This document shows positions 31,935 through 41,861 of a stretch of DNA of 64,000 bases, piece by piece. Position numbers and translations under genes: made by a program. The stretch spans positions 1,010,427,501-1,010,491,500 of the forward strand of contig CM028129.1 of the NCBI GenBank assembly GCA_016271365.2. The letters are read 5' to 3'. The notes below the pieces were generated by a model. The model saw nothing but the letters and a program-made list of their open reading frames with translations, searched no databases and was not told the DNA's origin. Origin of the DNA: Neoceratodus forsteri. Its lineage: Eukaryota; Chordata; Ceratodontiformes; Ceratodontidae. Numbering within the stretch: the stretch's first letter is position 1; each line of letters begins with the position of its first letter.

Positions 31935-32600
31935 TATTCATTTATTTATTTCAAAGATTTTGCCAGGAAAGACACACTGAGCTGGTATCAGCTCATTTCC
32001 AGATGCATCCTGGGGGAGAGAAAGAGAGGAGGAGAGAACAGTTACAAAATACAGAGCAAAACATACATAGACTGGAAATAAATATATAAAAATAAACAAG
32101 ACAATAATGCTTAAACATAAGTATGCCAGACAGTAAATTATGTAGAGTAAATTGTGGAACTAATGAAAGAACAATTAAATATTAATCAACAACAAAATAA
32201 GGGACAGAGGGAATGAATGATGCTAGGAAAATGGGAAGTACTGAAAACAATGACGAGAGTTACACGTGAAAGTGGTCCAAACCAATATCAGAAACAACTG
32301 CAGAAGTGAGAAGTGAAATCATGGAGGATAGCTTTAAGAGCAGAAAAGGAGGAAGCAGAGTGAGTAGAAGGGGGGGAATAGAACCCCATAGTTTCATGAA
32401 ATGGAATGAGAAGGCAGCTTGCCTAGCAGTAGATTTCATACGGGGGGACAGCAAAAGAGCGAGAACAAACATTACGAAGCAAGTATGAGAATGAAGGTGG
32501 AAGGGAGAGGAGAAAGGCAAGATATGAGGAGAGAGGGCCAAACCAAAATTCGGAGATAAAGGATATACAGTGGGTAAGGCGTCTGGCAACAAGAGAGGGG
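31935..32600 (-). pseudogene. L2-like LINE 3' end whose tail matches the CORE-SINE
   Basis: On the minus strand a conceptual piece (32,260-32,440) reads TARQAAFSFHFMKLWGSIPP, the usual C-terminal LWNSLP block of L2/CR1-clade ORF2 proteins. A 3' untranslated region follows and ends CTCAGTGTGTCTTTCCTGGC, then AAATAAATAAATGA at 31,935. That 3' segment aligns with the 3' end of the SINE copies at 44,446 and 45,384. The frame is broken. Confidence 0.65.
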
Positions 32601-32919
32601 AGGGAAAGGGAAGAATTACAGGGGGACATTTTCAAAGGAGATGTGCCAGCACATCTCAAGAAATGCACCGCAGTGTGATATTGAAAGAGCAGGGACGTGC
32701 CGTGCAAATCCAGATGCGCCACAACGCAACTATAATGTATGCGGCGCATCAGGAGGGGGCATGCCCATGAATGTGCCGTGCATCTCTATATTCAGCCCAA
32801 ATGGGTGGCGCATGTGTGGCACATCTCTAAAGATGTGCCCCCCCAAAGGTAGACATAAAAGGAGGTGGCCTAAATGCAAGCCACCCACAGGTAGCCAGCA
32901 GAACAGCAGGAGGCAAACA

Positions 32920-34611
32920 ATGGATGGGTCAGCATTCCTCATGGTGGAAGTAATGAGAGGAATGAGGAGATGGGCAGAACAGCAATGTGGCTGTGGAAGG
33001 GCCCATAGGCAGTATGCCCAACAGAGATGGTACCATGCCCGTGTCACCTACGAACAGCTGACCAACACAGAGATTGTGGGCTGGTACTGACTCAGCAGGG
33101 ATATTCTGAGACAGCTCTGTGAGCTGTGCCATGATGAACTGCAGGCACCCACCAGAAGGAGTCATGCCATGTCAGTGGAGACAAAGGCGACAGCAGCAAT
33201 GTGCTTGCTGACCACGGGTACCTACCAGATACCAGTGGGTGACACCACTGGGATCACACAGTCTGCCACATCCCATCTCCTCACAGAGTTCCTCTCTGCT
33301 CTGCTGCCACATGCTTTGGAGTTCATCCAATTCCCTAGCACACAGGAATGGCGGACAGAAACCATGCAGCAATTCCACAGGGTGGTACGCATGCCAGGCG
33401 TGATAGGGGCCATTGATTGAACCCATGTGGCCATCAGGGCACCACCTGGCCTGGATGGTGTAGCATACATAAACTGGGAGGGCTATCATTCCATCAACAG
33501 CCAGGTGGTGTGCAATGCCACAGGGTGCATCACCAATGTCTGCAACACGCACCCTAGGAGTGCACATGACACCTTCATCTGGCACCATTGGGCCTTATGC
33601 CAGCATTTCAAGGGTGGGGATATCCCCACCAGCCACCTAGTGGGTGAGTTGGGCAGGACCTCATGCCCACACCACATACTCCGTGGCACAACACACAGCT
33701 GGTGGTAGTGTGGGGGGTGGGGGGTGAGAAAGGGTGACAGGGACAGTGCAGTGGCAAACAGCCATGTTGAACCATGGAACCTGGGGTGCTGCTGGAGTGG
33801 GACACACGGATGCAGAGATAATGGTGTGTAAGACCACAGGGTGAGCAGGGCAGGGGTGCTGCATGTGGCAGTGCGAGAAGCAACAGATGCCCCCAGCCAC
33901 TACCATTGTCCAGGACATGGCTGAGCACAATGGCTGGACAGGATAGTGGCATGGTGCCCACAGAAGCAGGGATGGGGCCTGCAGGACTGGGGAGAGGCTG
34001 CTCAGCTGTGTCCAATCAGGCTGCAAACAGGACATACTGTAAATGTTGGGTCCCATAATGGCGGTACAGGGGCTGCGCAGGTAGGGAGGGGTGAATGGCA
34101 CCCAGGTGGACAGGCAGTGGTAGCATGGTCAGGCAAGGGGGGTGGCAGTTGTGTCAGGTCATGTGCACACCTGAATGAAACTAACACATGTCTCTGTCCA
34201 CCCAGTTGACAGTGTGTACCCCCTCCGGCCATGGCTGCTCACTCCCAAAAGGCAACCCAGTAGCGAGGCCAAGGAATACTACAATGAGACACACACTGCA
34301 ACACGCAACATCATCGGGTGTGTGTTTGGCATGCTGAAAATGTAGTTCAGATGCCTTGACAGGTCCGGTGTTCCCCTACAATACAGCCCTGAAAAGGCTG
34401 TGGCATTTTCCTGGCCTGTTGCATGCTACATAACATGGCCATAGACCATGGAATACTTGTCCAGGCACAGGAGGGTGACAGTACAGATGTAGATGAACCC
34501 CAGGGTGGGGGTGGGTAGCCAACCATGGAGAGAAGGGACTCACGATTGGCTGCAAGGGAAAGGTGGCATAGGGACACCATTGTGGAGAAGTACTTTGGCA
34601 ACCGGAGGTAG
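32920..34611 (+). pseudogene. Harbinger (HARBI1-like) DDE transposase, two exons
   Basis: Exon 1 (32,920-33,643) is one frame with two TGA stops (33,088 and 33,418). It carries the HARBI1-type blocks ELCHDELQAPTRRSHAMSVE, TKATAAMCLLTTG, MPGVIGAID.TH (first catalytic Asp; the second stop replaces the usual Gly), GYHSINSQVVCNATGCITNV and SAHDTFIWHHWAL (second Asp). The donor AGTGG|GTGAGT and acceptor TCTGTCCACCCAG|TTGAC delimit a 562-bp phase-1 intron (33,644-34,205). Exon 2 gives VDSVYPLRPWLLTP and NIIGCVFGMLKM, where the catalytic Glu of the usual NVIE(R/G)-type block is Gly. It continues FRCLDRSG, QYSPEK, MLHNMAIDHGIL and a C-terminus TIVEKYFGNRR (stop 34,609). Further in-frame stops lie at about 34,348 and 34,516, and there is one frameshift near 34,400. 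Start chosen at the first ATG of the open frame; inactive as read. Confidence 0.85.
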
Positions 34612-34642
34612 TAACCCAGGAGGAACCAAGTGGGCAGCCAGT

Positions 34643-34643
<1 letters not shown>

Positions 34644-34676
<33 letters not shown>

Positions 34677-34680
34677 CTGA
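34644..34680. repeat. (CA)n microsatellite
   Basis: About 17 CA dinucleotides with one G interruption, a few tens of bases downstream of the transposase stop codon, between the convergent transposase and SANT-A genes. Shorter CA runs follow at 34,702-34,720. Confidence 0.9.
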
Positions 34681-35080
34681 CACAGGGTGGGGAGGAAGGA
34701 GATACACACACACACACTCTGGTAGGCAGACACTGCACAGCAGCTGCAGAGTGCACTGCAGAGAGCACACAACCATGTACAGGCATCCAGTACAGTGCCA
34801 TCAAGGACAAGGGGGACACAGTGTCAATGCAGAGACTGGCATGGATCAGAGGGTATATGCCAGCACACATGCATGGCAGACACAGTGCTATACTCATCAC
34901 GCCCATGCCACACAGCACACCACTGCCCCCCACACATGCCATTTCCACACACAGACAGCAAAGGTAGGCGTGACACCCAGGCACACAAGTGCCACAGCAC
35001 GCAGCCCTGGTCACTGCCAGTCTGGTGCACGGTCAGCAATGGCAGCATACCAGTGGCATGCCAACTGCACTCAGCAGAAC

Positions 35081-37255
35081 TCAGTGCAAGCCAGTATGGC
35101 CGCTGAGGCCACGTGGGTTGCCATGCCTTGGCTGTGCGGACAACACAGGCAGGTCACCAGCCACAGAGGGTGAAGACTCCACCTTGGCAGGGGTTGACTC
35201 AAGAGACCAAGACTGAGTGCTCATGGGTGTCACAGTCCCAAAGTCCAGATGGGATCTGGGGGTGTTGGGGATGACATTGGCCAGGGACAGCATCAGCATC
35301 AATGGAGCCACCTGACGCCGTGCCCTGGGGATGCTCGTGGTACTGTGTGGGGTGCAGCAGAAACTCTTGCGACCACGAGACACAAGGGAAGCAAAGCCTA
35401 CTGCAATGGTGTGTGCAATCCTGTCCAGCACAGTGGTCATGGCCACTCACAGTTGGCATAACTTGCCAAGAAGTTGTGCATGTCTCATGGCACCATGCTC
35501 ATCTATGTGCCCCACCTGCACCCACAGTCCATGTAGCTCCTCCCTGAGCACTGCCTGGCCCACCATGGTTTCCCGCAGGAGCCAGGTGTGCTTGTCAAGC
35601 CTCAGAGTGGGTGATGCATTGTGGGCTAATGGGCAGGGTGTCCCGGCCTGCTGTGCCACACCCCTCGTCTGGGAACGCTGCACAGGAGGCCACTGTTCGG
35701 ATGGGGACTGTGCGTGGGCATGCACAGCGGGCCCCGGGGCAGGCTGGACATGGTCCTCTGCCAGCCATTGCAGCACCGCAGCACCCTGCTGGACAGTGCA
35801 GGCAGTCCCAGGCCCCACAGCAATGCCACATCCCTAGCCACCCCAGGTGCTGCAGTGGTTGTCAGTGGGGGCGCACTGGGGAGGCACGTGTGTGGGCACA
35901 GGACCACCCATGCTGACTGTTGCTGCCTGTGTGTGTACTGAGCCAGTGGTAGGGTGGGTACTGCCTGTGTGTCCCCCTTTCTGTGCGGCATCATCACCAT
36001 CATCATCATCATCATCCTCCATGGCTGGTGCAAGCAAGGTGATGTCATTCTCGAACAGAAGACTGGACAAGGGGTCATCGTCAGCCAACCCCAGTATATT
36101 CAACAGCATGCATGTTGAACCATGGTCTTCAGCACTGACCATGACTCCAGAGGCCATTGACAGCATGGCCTCATCCTCCGCCAGTGCCACAGGATGGGCA
36201 CCAGACTGTGAAGCACCCCTGAGGTGTGACATAGCTGAAAGGCAGAAAAGAAAGCATGGTGAGTGACACATGGCTGTAACACAGGTAGGCAGCTAGACAT
36301 GGGTGTGTGTGCATGTGAACCACAGGTGTGCCTGTGCTGCCATGCAGGCCTGGGACTACCAGTGTAGCCTGTGCAGTGCAATTGCAATGGCAATGTGAGC
36401 TATGCATGTGTGCTGGAGTGCGCACTCATGGCAGCATGTGGCACAGGGTCACAATGGACTGGCTGTGGCCAGGCCAATGCCCTCACCCCGGCCCTTCCAC
36501 AGACACTGCCACCCTACTGTGGACCACCTGACTACTGTAGCTGGATGGTGCAGGGGCCCACTGTAGATGGCTGGGTGGCACCACACATGATATGCTGGCC
36601 CCCGTGGACATGCATAGCCACCTGCTGCCTGTGTTGTTGGGCCACCTCACCCTGGGTCCTGTGGCATGCCACTGGTTATGCATAACAGAATACAGGGCAG
36701 CATGTGGGCCCACGATATGGCTATGCACTGCCAGCAGCCCTGCACGATGCATTCTGGACACTGTTCTGGCCCCTGTGTGGCATACCCGGTACACCTGTTG
36801 CTGGCACATGCTGCCCCCCACAGTGGGTGACACATGCATACTCACAGTGCTGCTATGGGCTGGCCCCAGTCTGGAAACCCCCCCCGGATACCCTCCACAG
36901 ATGCCTGGCTCATGAAGGCCTCAATCAGCTCCTCACCGGGTATGAGGGTGGGTGCAGTGGAGGGGCCCCCACCAGTCTGCCTCAGGGAGGCCTGTATGGC
37001 AGCCAGTTTCTACTTGGCCCTCCACTTGTCACTGGTCATCCACTTCATGCACTCCTGGGGAGTACAGTTGTACCTCCCATGGGCATTGATGTACAGAGCC
37101 ACCTCCTCCCAGCCCTTCAGCCTCTCCTGCTGGGTGCTTGTCTTGCCTGTGAGCAGTGCCTCCCTTTGGAAGTAGGCCTCCACCAGGGCATGCTGCTTGT
37201 CTTGTGTGAAATTAGGCCTCTGCCTCTTTTGCTGCTTTTCCTCAGCATTGGACAT
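35081..37255 (-). pseudogene. Harbinger accessory Myb/SANT-like protein A, two exons
   Basis: Exon 1 runs from the ATG at 37,255 to 36,846. It encodes a Myb/SANT-like (trihelix-type) DNA-binding domain: RPNFTQDKQHALVEAYFQRE, a basic linker, LKGWEEVALYINAHG, then CTPQECMKWMTSDKWRAK. One TAG (37,010) interrupts it just after the domain. Reading through, it ends in EELIEAFMSQASVEGI. A donor (T|GTGAGTATGC) and an acceptor after TTCTTTTCTGCCTTTCAG bound a 611-bp intron (36,235-36,845). Exon 2 (36,234-35,081) stays in one frame for about 384 codons with only two stops (35,834 and 35,447). It has an acidic centre (MEDDDDDDGDD) encoded by an (ATC)n run. The splice phase is off by one base, which an indel in the C8 run at 36,878-36,885 would explain. 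Harbinger SANT proteins normally bind transposon ends and help the transposase enter the nucleus; that role is inferred here. Confidence 0.8.
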
Positions 37256-38040
37256 CCTGTTGCCTGTGGACAGGAATCATCAAGCATGAGCACATGTCTA
37301 GCATGATCTGGAGCTGAGCAAAGTCCCACAAAATGCAGGGCAAAAGAGGCTGTAGCAAAGGGAATGTAAACAAACCTACCTTCCAGGCTGCAGTTCCTGT
37401 CAGTTACCTCTGGTGTAGGGTGGTGCTTTGGTGGCCCATCTTATATAAATGAGGTGTGGAGCAGCCTGTAATGATATGCTAATCAGTTGACTTAGGCCTG
37501 GATTGGATAATGAGATGATTAGCATATCCTGGCTGAATTTTGTAGATTTGCTCTAGGCCTATCTCATTTTGAGCAGCGCATCTGAAATGCGCCGAGCATC
37601 TCTGCATAGCACATTTCCCGCGCATGTGCAATACTCTGTACCATAGTTGACATGCATAGTGGAGCATGTCCAGTATTACTTGCTGTGTATCATGCATCTC
37701 CCTATGCTGCGCCATTGCCTTCTATGGTGCATGTCTGTGGACATGTGCCATGTGGTTGGCTGCAAGTGTGGCATTGTCCGCCCTCAACAAGATGGTGCTT
37801 GCACGCGGATACATGGGTGGGGTCACTGGGCCATGATGACATTCTCCTGCCAGACCTTTTGCTACTGCGCATGCGCAGTGCTGCGCAATTGGTGTCAATG
37901 GAACATTCCTATTGCACATGTGCGAGTTGCACGGAACAGCGCATAGCGTGCCTATCGTGCAATTGGCATGGCCCAGCCACACATTGTGCAGACTGCCACA
38001 GTGAGCAACTGGACATCTCAGCTGCCTGAAAACTGTGGAG
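37256..38040. promoter_or_regulatory. shared intergenic region of divergent SANT genes, candidate bidirectional promoter
   Basis: The two SANT-like genes start 785 bp apart and point away from each other. The region contains a perfect 16-bp palindrome ACTGCGCATGCGCAGT (37,864-37,879), whose core equals the NRF-1 consensus TGCGCATGCGCA. It also holds a cluster of GCGCATCTG, GAGCATCTC, GCATCTCC and ATGCGCC motifs (37,572-37,725) of the type also found at both transposon ends. Promoter activity is inferred from the gene layout and motifs. Confidence 0.55.
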
Positions 38041-39472
38041 ATGGCACGTGCGACTAAGAGCAGGCAAAGGGCACTAAACTGGAGTGAGGTGGAGGTGGAG
38101 GTGGCCAATGTGGTGGCATTTGTTGCCCTCCTGGAGGTGCGTATGTTTGGTGGGGAGAAGCAGCAGGAGGTGCAGGCCCAGGTGTGGGACTGTGTGGCTG
38201 CCCAGCTGGAGCATTGGACTGGCATCCCCAGAACTGGGAAGCAATGTTGCCACTGTTATGGGGACCTCAGGTGACAGGATCCAGAGAGACACTGGAGGCT
38301 GCGTGAACAGGCTTGCACAGGGGTGGTGCCATGCCCAGGTACGTATGTGCTGTGTGCATGCTTTCTTCACCTGCTGTTGGGGGTTTGTGGGTGTGCAGCA
38401 GGTGCATGTGTCCCTGCCCACATGGTCGACATGGCCCTGGTTGCAGGGCTGGATTATTGCTGTCATGCATGCCATGGGTTGCTCTGTGTGGACTGGTAGT
38501 CCACTGTGCTGTTGCCATGGCACTGTACCTCCACATTGTCTGTTGCCCTCAGCAGGGTACATGTCATGCTGTGCCGTGCTGCGTCATGTCACTGTTTGGG
38601 GGGGTATATGTTCCAGCATGCTGCTCATGGTGCTGTTCCATTGTGTTTCCCTTGCAGGTCAGGAGGAGCATCAGCAGGCCAGTGCAGTGGCTGAGAGGAG
38701 GTCCAGAGCCACTGGAGGGGGCACACTGGCATGTGGCCAATGCTGTTTGGCACGTAAGTGCACTGCATGTGCTGCCTCTGTGTGTACATGAGGTTTTTGG
38801 GGTCCATTGCCCACAGCAGGCCATTGCCTGCTTCTTGTGCATGTCCATGTGGTGGCAGTCACACACACATGGATTGTTGTGTTGGCAGCATGTGGCAGTC
38901 CCGTTGTGCCCATGGCATCTGTATGTTTGACCCCAGTTGCCGTGTCTGATCCTGGCTGTGGGCACCCACCGGTGCTCACACGGTGTTGCCTCAGGGCCTG
39001 CATGATTGGTGCACACGGGTGGCATGTTCCCACACTGAAGGGGACATGGCCACATGTCCCTTGGTGACATCCTCTACCTGTTCACTGTGTCCCTTCCCAT
39101 TCATTGTGTGGCTCTGTTTCCTGGCAGGTTGTTGGTGTGTGCTGTGCATGGTGGGTTGAAAGCCCTCTGCATGGGGCCAGCCAGCATCAGGCACACACGC
39201 CCAGCCCATGGGGGGGGCTATGCCTGTGTGGGCTGTGGCATTGAGTACATGTTCTCTGTTTCCCCACCATAGGTTGTCGGGATACCATTGGAGCCCAGCA
39301 GAGGAGGGGTCATGTAGTGGTGGTTGTCCAGCTGGTTTCCACCCAAGATGTCCTGATTGCCATCTTCTGTCACCAGGGGACAATTCTGAGGGTGGCCCAC
39401 GAGATCCTGGCTGAACTGAAGAAGGGCAGCCAGTGGAGACAGGGCCAGGTGGGCCATCACCAGGGGCACTAG
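38041..39472 (+). pseudogene. second Myb/SANT-like gene B of the Harbinger element, three exons
   Basis: Exon 1 (38,041-38,338) encodes a SANT/Myb-like domain distinct from protein A: RALNWSEVEVEV, VRMFGGEKQQEVQAQVWDCV, then GKQCCHCYGDLR, with one TGA (38,272). The donor CCCAG|GTACGT and acceptor CCCTTGCAG|GTCAGG (exon 2, 38,658-38,753) restore phase and give GQEEHQQASAVAERRSRA. A donor GGCAC|GTAAGT and acceptor CCCCACCATAG|GTTGTC (exon 3, 39,273-39,472) again join in frame: RCRDTIGAQQRRGHVVVVVQ through HEILAELKKGSQ to a TAG at 39,470. The joined product is about 197 codons with a single stop. Three exons that fit by phase and consensus sites argue for a real former gene. A poly(A) signal ATTAAA lies near 39,679. 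Harbinger elements usually encode one SANT protein, so this one is unexpected; its function is unknown. Confidence 0.7.
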
Positions 39473-40633
39473 GCCTCTGGCATTGTGGACTTGTCCTTTT
39501 GTAAGTAGCCCCATTTAGCCCATCCCCACACCCACATTCTTCTTTGTAAATAGTTCAATCCCTGCATTCCCTGTTCCACCTTCCACCCTCCTCCACACTC
39601 CTGTTACTGTAAATAGTTTTACTGACTGCCATTTTTATTGTTGTTTTATTGTTATTCTTGTTGGTTGTTTTGTTGTTATTAAATATTTTTTCTGCTAACA
39701 GCCTGTGTCTGTGGTCATCACTGAACTGTCGTTACATTCACCTGTTGTATTGCATGGTTGGCACAATGTCCCTTGCTTACCGATGCCCATTTGTGTCTGT
39801 ACCTTAGCACAACCGTACACCCTGTCCACCTTGTTTTACCCTCACTGTGTTTGTCATGCTGTTCCCTCGGCCACCTCTGGGGTGTCCATCAGTGCTACTC
39901 ATGTTGTCACTTGCACATAGCTCCTGTTCTGGTGCTTTGCACACCTCTGCTGTTTTCCTGGTCCCCCTGCTGCTATGTTGTGCTGTCTGCAGTCCTGTAT
40001 ACCTATGGGATGTGCCACCAGTGCAGCCTACAGCCACCAGCCTATGTGCCAATCTGCCTCTGGACCACTGGACCTCTGCTGTGGCTACCATGACCACCCT
40101 GCTTGGTTCCTCTGCACTGTTGTCATGGTGCATGGCTGGGCCATACTGTCCATTGGGCCTCTGGTGCTGGGATGCTCCATTTCTTCCCTCCTGTGTGCCA
40201 TGCCCATTGTGCCTCTTTGTCTCCTGGATTGGTGGTGTATGTGTGGTGAGTCGTACTGTACCCATGGGGTCTGTGCCCATTGTGCACTTTGGCAGTGCCT
40301 TTCTCTGCCTTGGAATGCTTCCCTCCCTGTTTCAGCTGTTCTGCCTCACTCATTTCCCATTTCACGTCCTTCTCTGTTACTCAACTGTCCCATATCAGGT
40401 TGCTCCTTTTCCTATATTCAGTCCTGCCCAGATGCTCTGGCGCATTTCCAGGTGTGCTGCGCATTTCAGGATGCACTATGGTGCATCTTTGGTATATTCA
40501 GCCTGAGATACACTCGTGCATCTCACTGTGCATCTTCTGAATATTGCAATATTTTGCAACAGCACATCTCAGATGTGTGGAGCAAACACTTACGCCCTTT
40601 CCAGGTGTCCTTTTGAAAATGGGGGCCCCAGGG

Positions 40634-41860
40634 TACAATGATATGTATGCATTTTAATCTTTTAGTTGTAGGGCCACACTCTGCAGCACCTTTGTGAAGG
40701 TGGAAGTCTCAGTTATGAGACAAGATGGGAGGACAGCAAACAGTATAAATGTTTTCTTCATTTCAACTCCTTTATGCTCTGCAGTGCCCTTAACAACTGT
40801 TCAATTATTTCGTTATTTTGTTTTCTCAATCAAGTCTTGCAGTGCCTTCAGTGCAACTATTTTGTGTAAAGAATAATAATAATAATAACAACAAGCTTGG
40901 AGGCATGACTGTGTAAGGCCTTGAATCCACAAAGGCTTCTTCAACAGGGATTTTCCCTCTTCTCCATGCCAATGGTCAAAAATGTCACTGTGAGTTGGGC
41001 CTGGATGGTGCCATTGTCAATCCTTGTGATGCTGTCCCCTCTTTCTTATAGAATTCTCATCTATGTATTTCCTAAGGTACTTCTATCCTGAGGAAATGAT
41101 GTCCCTGTGGAACCTCTAGAGGTGGAATGCTCATTAGGATGGGGATACGTTTGGACACATAACCAAACTCTGTGATGCCTCACAAGGGTGATAGTCCCAG
41201 TCATAGGAGAATGGCCAAAATCGACATTCCAACACATATTCAGTTGCATACTGAACCAGTGGAAGAAAGGGTCATAAGCCAATAGTTTGGTGGGGTGGTA
41301 GGCACCTCATGCTCTGTCCCTTCCCAGGGGCAGACACAGCTTCCTTTATGTGCTCATTCTGGTTACACCTCCATCCTCCCCACCTCCACCTCTGGTGGCT
41401 TCATCTTCCTCTTTATGGGAATCTAGTCTATGTACTACCTAAGGTACCATTAGCCTTTTTTTATATTTTAATTTTATTCCTTAAGAAAGAAAAAATGGAT
41501 CACATTCAGATTTAATTACATCAACATAAATAATTAACATTAAGAACACAAATTTTCAGAGTGTTACTTATGTAACTAAACAAAGCACAACAAATATTTT
41601 CCCATATTTTTGGGGGATCAAAAAAAATTGTTCTAGTCCAAAAATGAAATTAATCTGAGCCAATCCATTCCCTAAAGAAAATAAAATAATTTTCTCTTCA
41701 TTTAAGCTCCAAGCTTTAAACTTCCCAACTAAAGGTATTTAAGCAAAAAGATAGGTATCAGAAGACCCTTTTATTATATAGTATCAAACTAGGGATCATG
41801 AATTCAAATAAGACAAAAAGGAAATAATCAATTGCTATTTTATAAAGCACAGTTCATTTC
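40634..41860. other. unassigned
   Basis: An (AAT)n microsatellite lies at about 40,873-40,890. Nothing else recognised; the many short open frames have no family resemblance. Confidence 0.4.
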
Positions 41861-41861
41861 A

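Larger units (their letters stand above)
32620..40633. mobile_element. PIF/Harbinger-type DNA transposon, ~8 kb, three genes
   Basis: The left terminus GGGGGACATTTTCAAAGGAGATGTG (from 32,621) is inverted at the right end as CCTTTTGAAAATGGGGGCCCC (40,609-40,629), sharing GGGG..CATTTTCAAA.GG. The three bases TAC flank both sides (32,617-32,619 and 40,634-40,636). Harbinger duplications are 3 bp but usually TTA or TAA, so this is only a candidate. Subterminal regions on both sides are rich in GCATCTC, GCACATCTC and GCGCAT(T/C)T motifs and share TATATTCAGCC. Inside, in order: transposase (+), SANT-like gene A (-), a shared intergenic region, SANT-like gene B (+). All three genes contain spliceosomal introns and only a few stops, so the element is much younger than the surrounding LINE remains. 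Confidence 0.8.

Noticed and set aside
34347..35173. Long open frames on both strands downstream of the transposase (up to 226 codons)
   Set aside because: They overlap the CA microsatellite and mirror each other; the codon pattern is explained by low AT content and absence of stops, and they cut across the convergent transposase and SANT-A genes.
38074..39070. Frames of 162-235 codons on both strands over gene B
   Set aside because: They run through the predicted introns; only the spliced plus-strand frame gives a recognisable SANT-like domain and consistent splice phases.
32617..40636. TAC as a certain target-site duplication of the Harbinger element
   Set aside because: Three bases can match by chance, and Harbinger elements normally duplicate TTA or TAA; kept only as a possibility.
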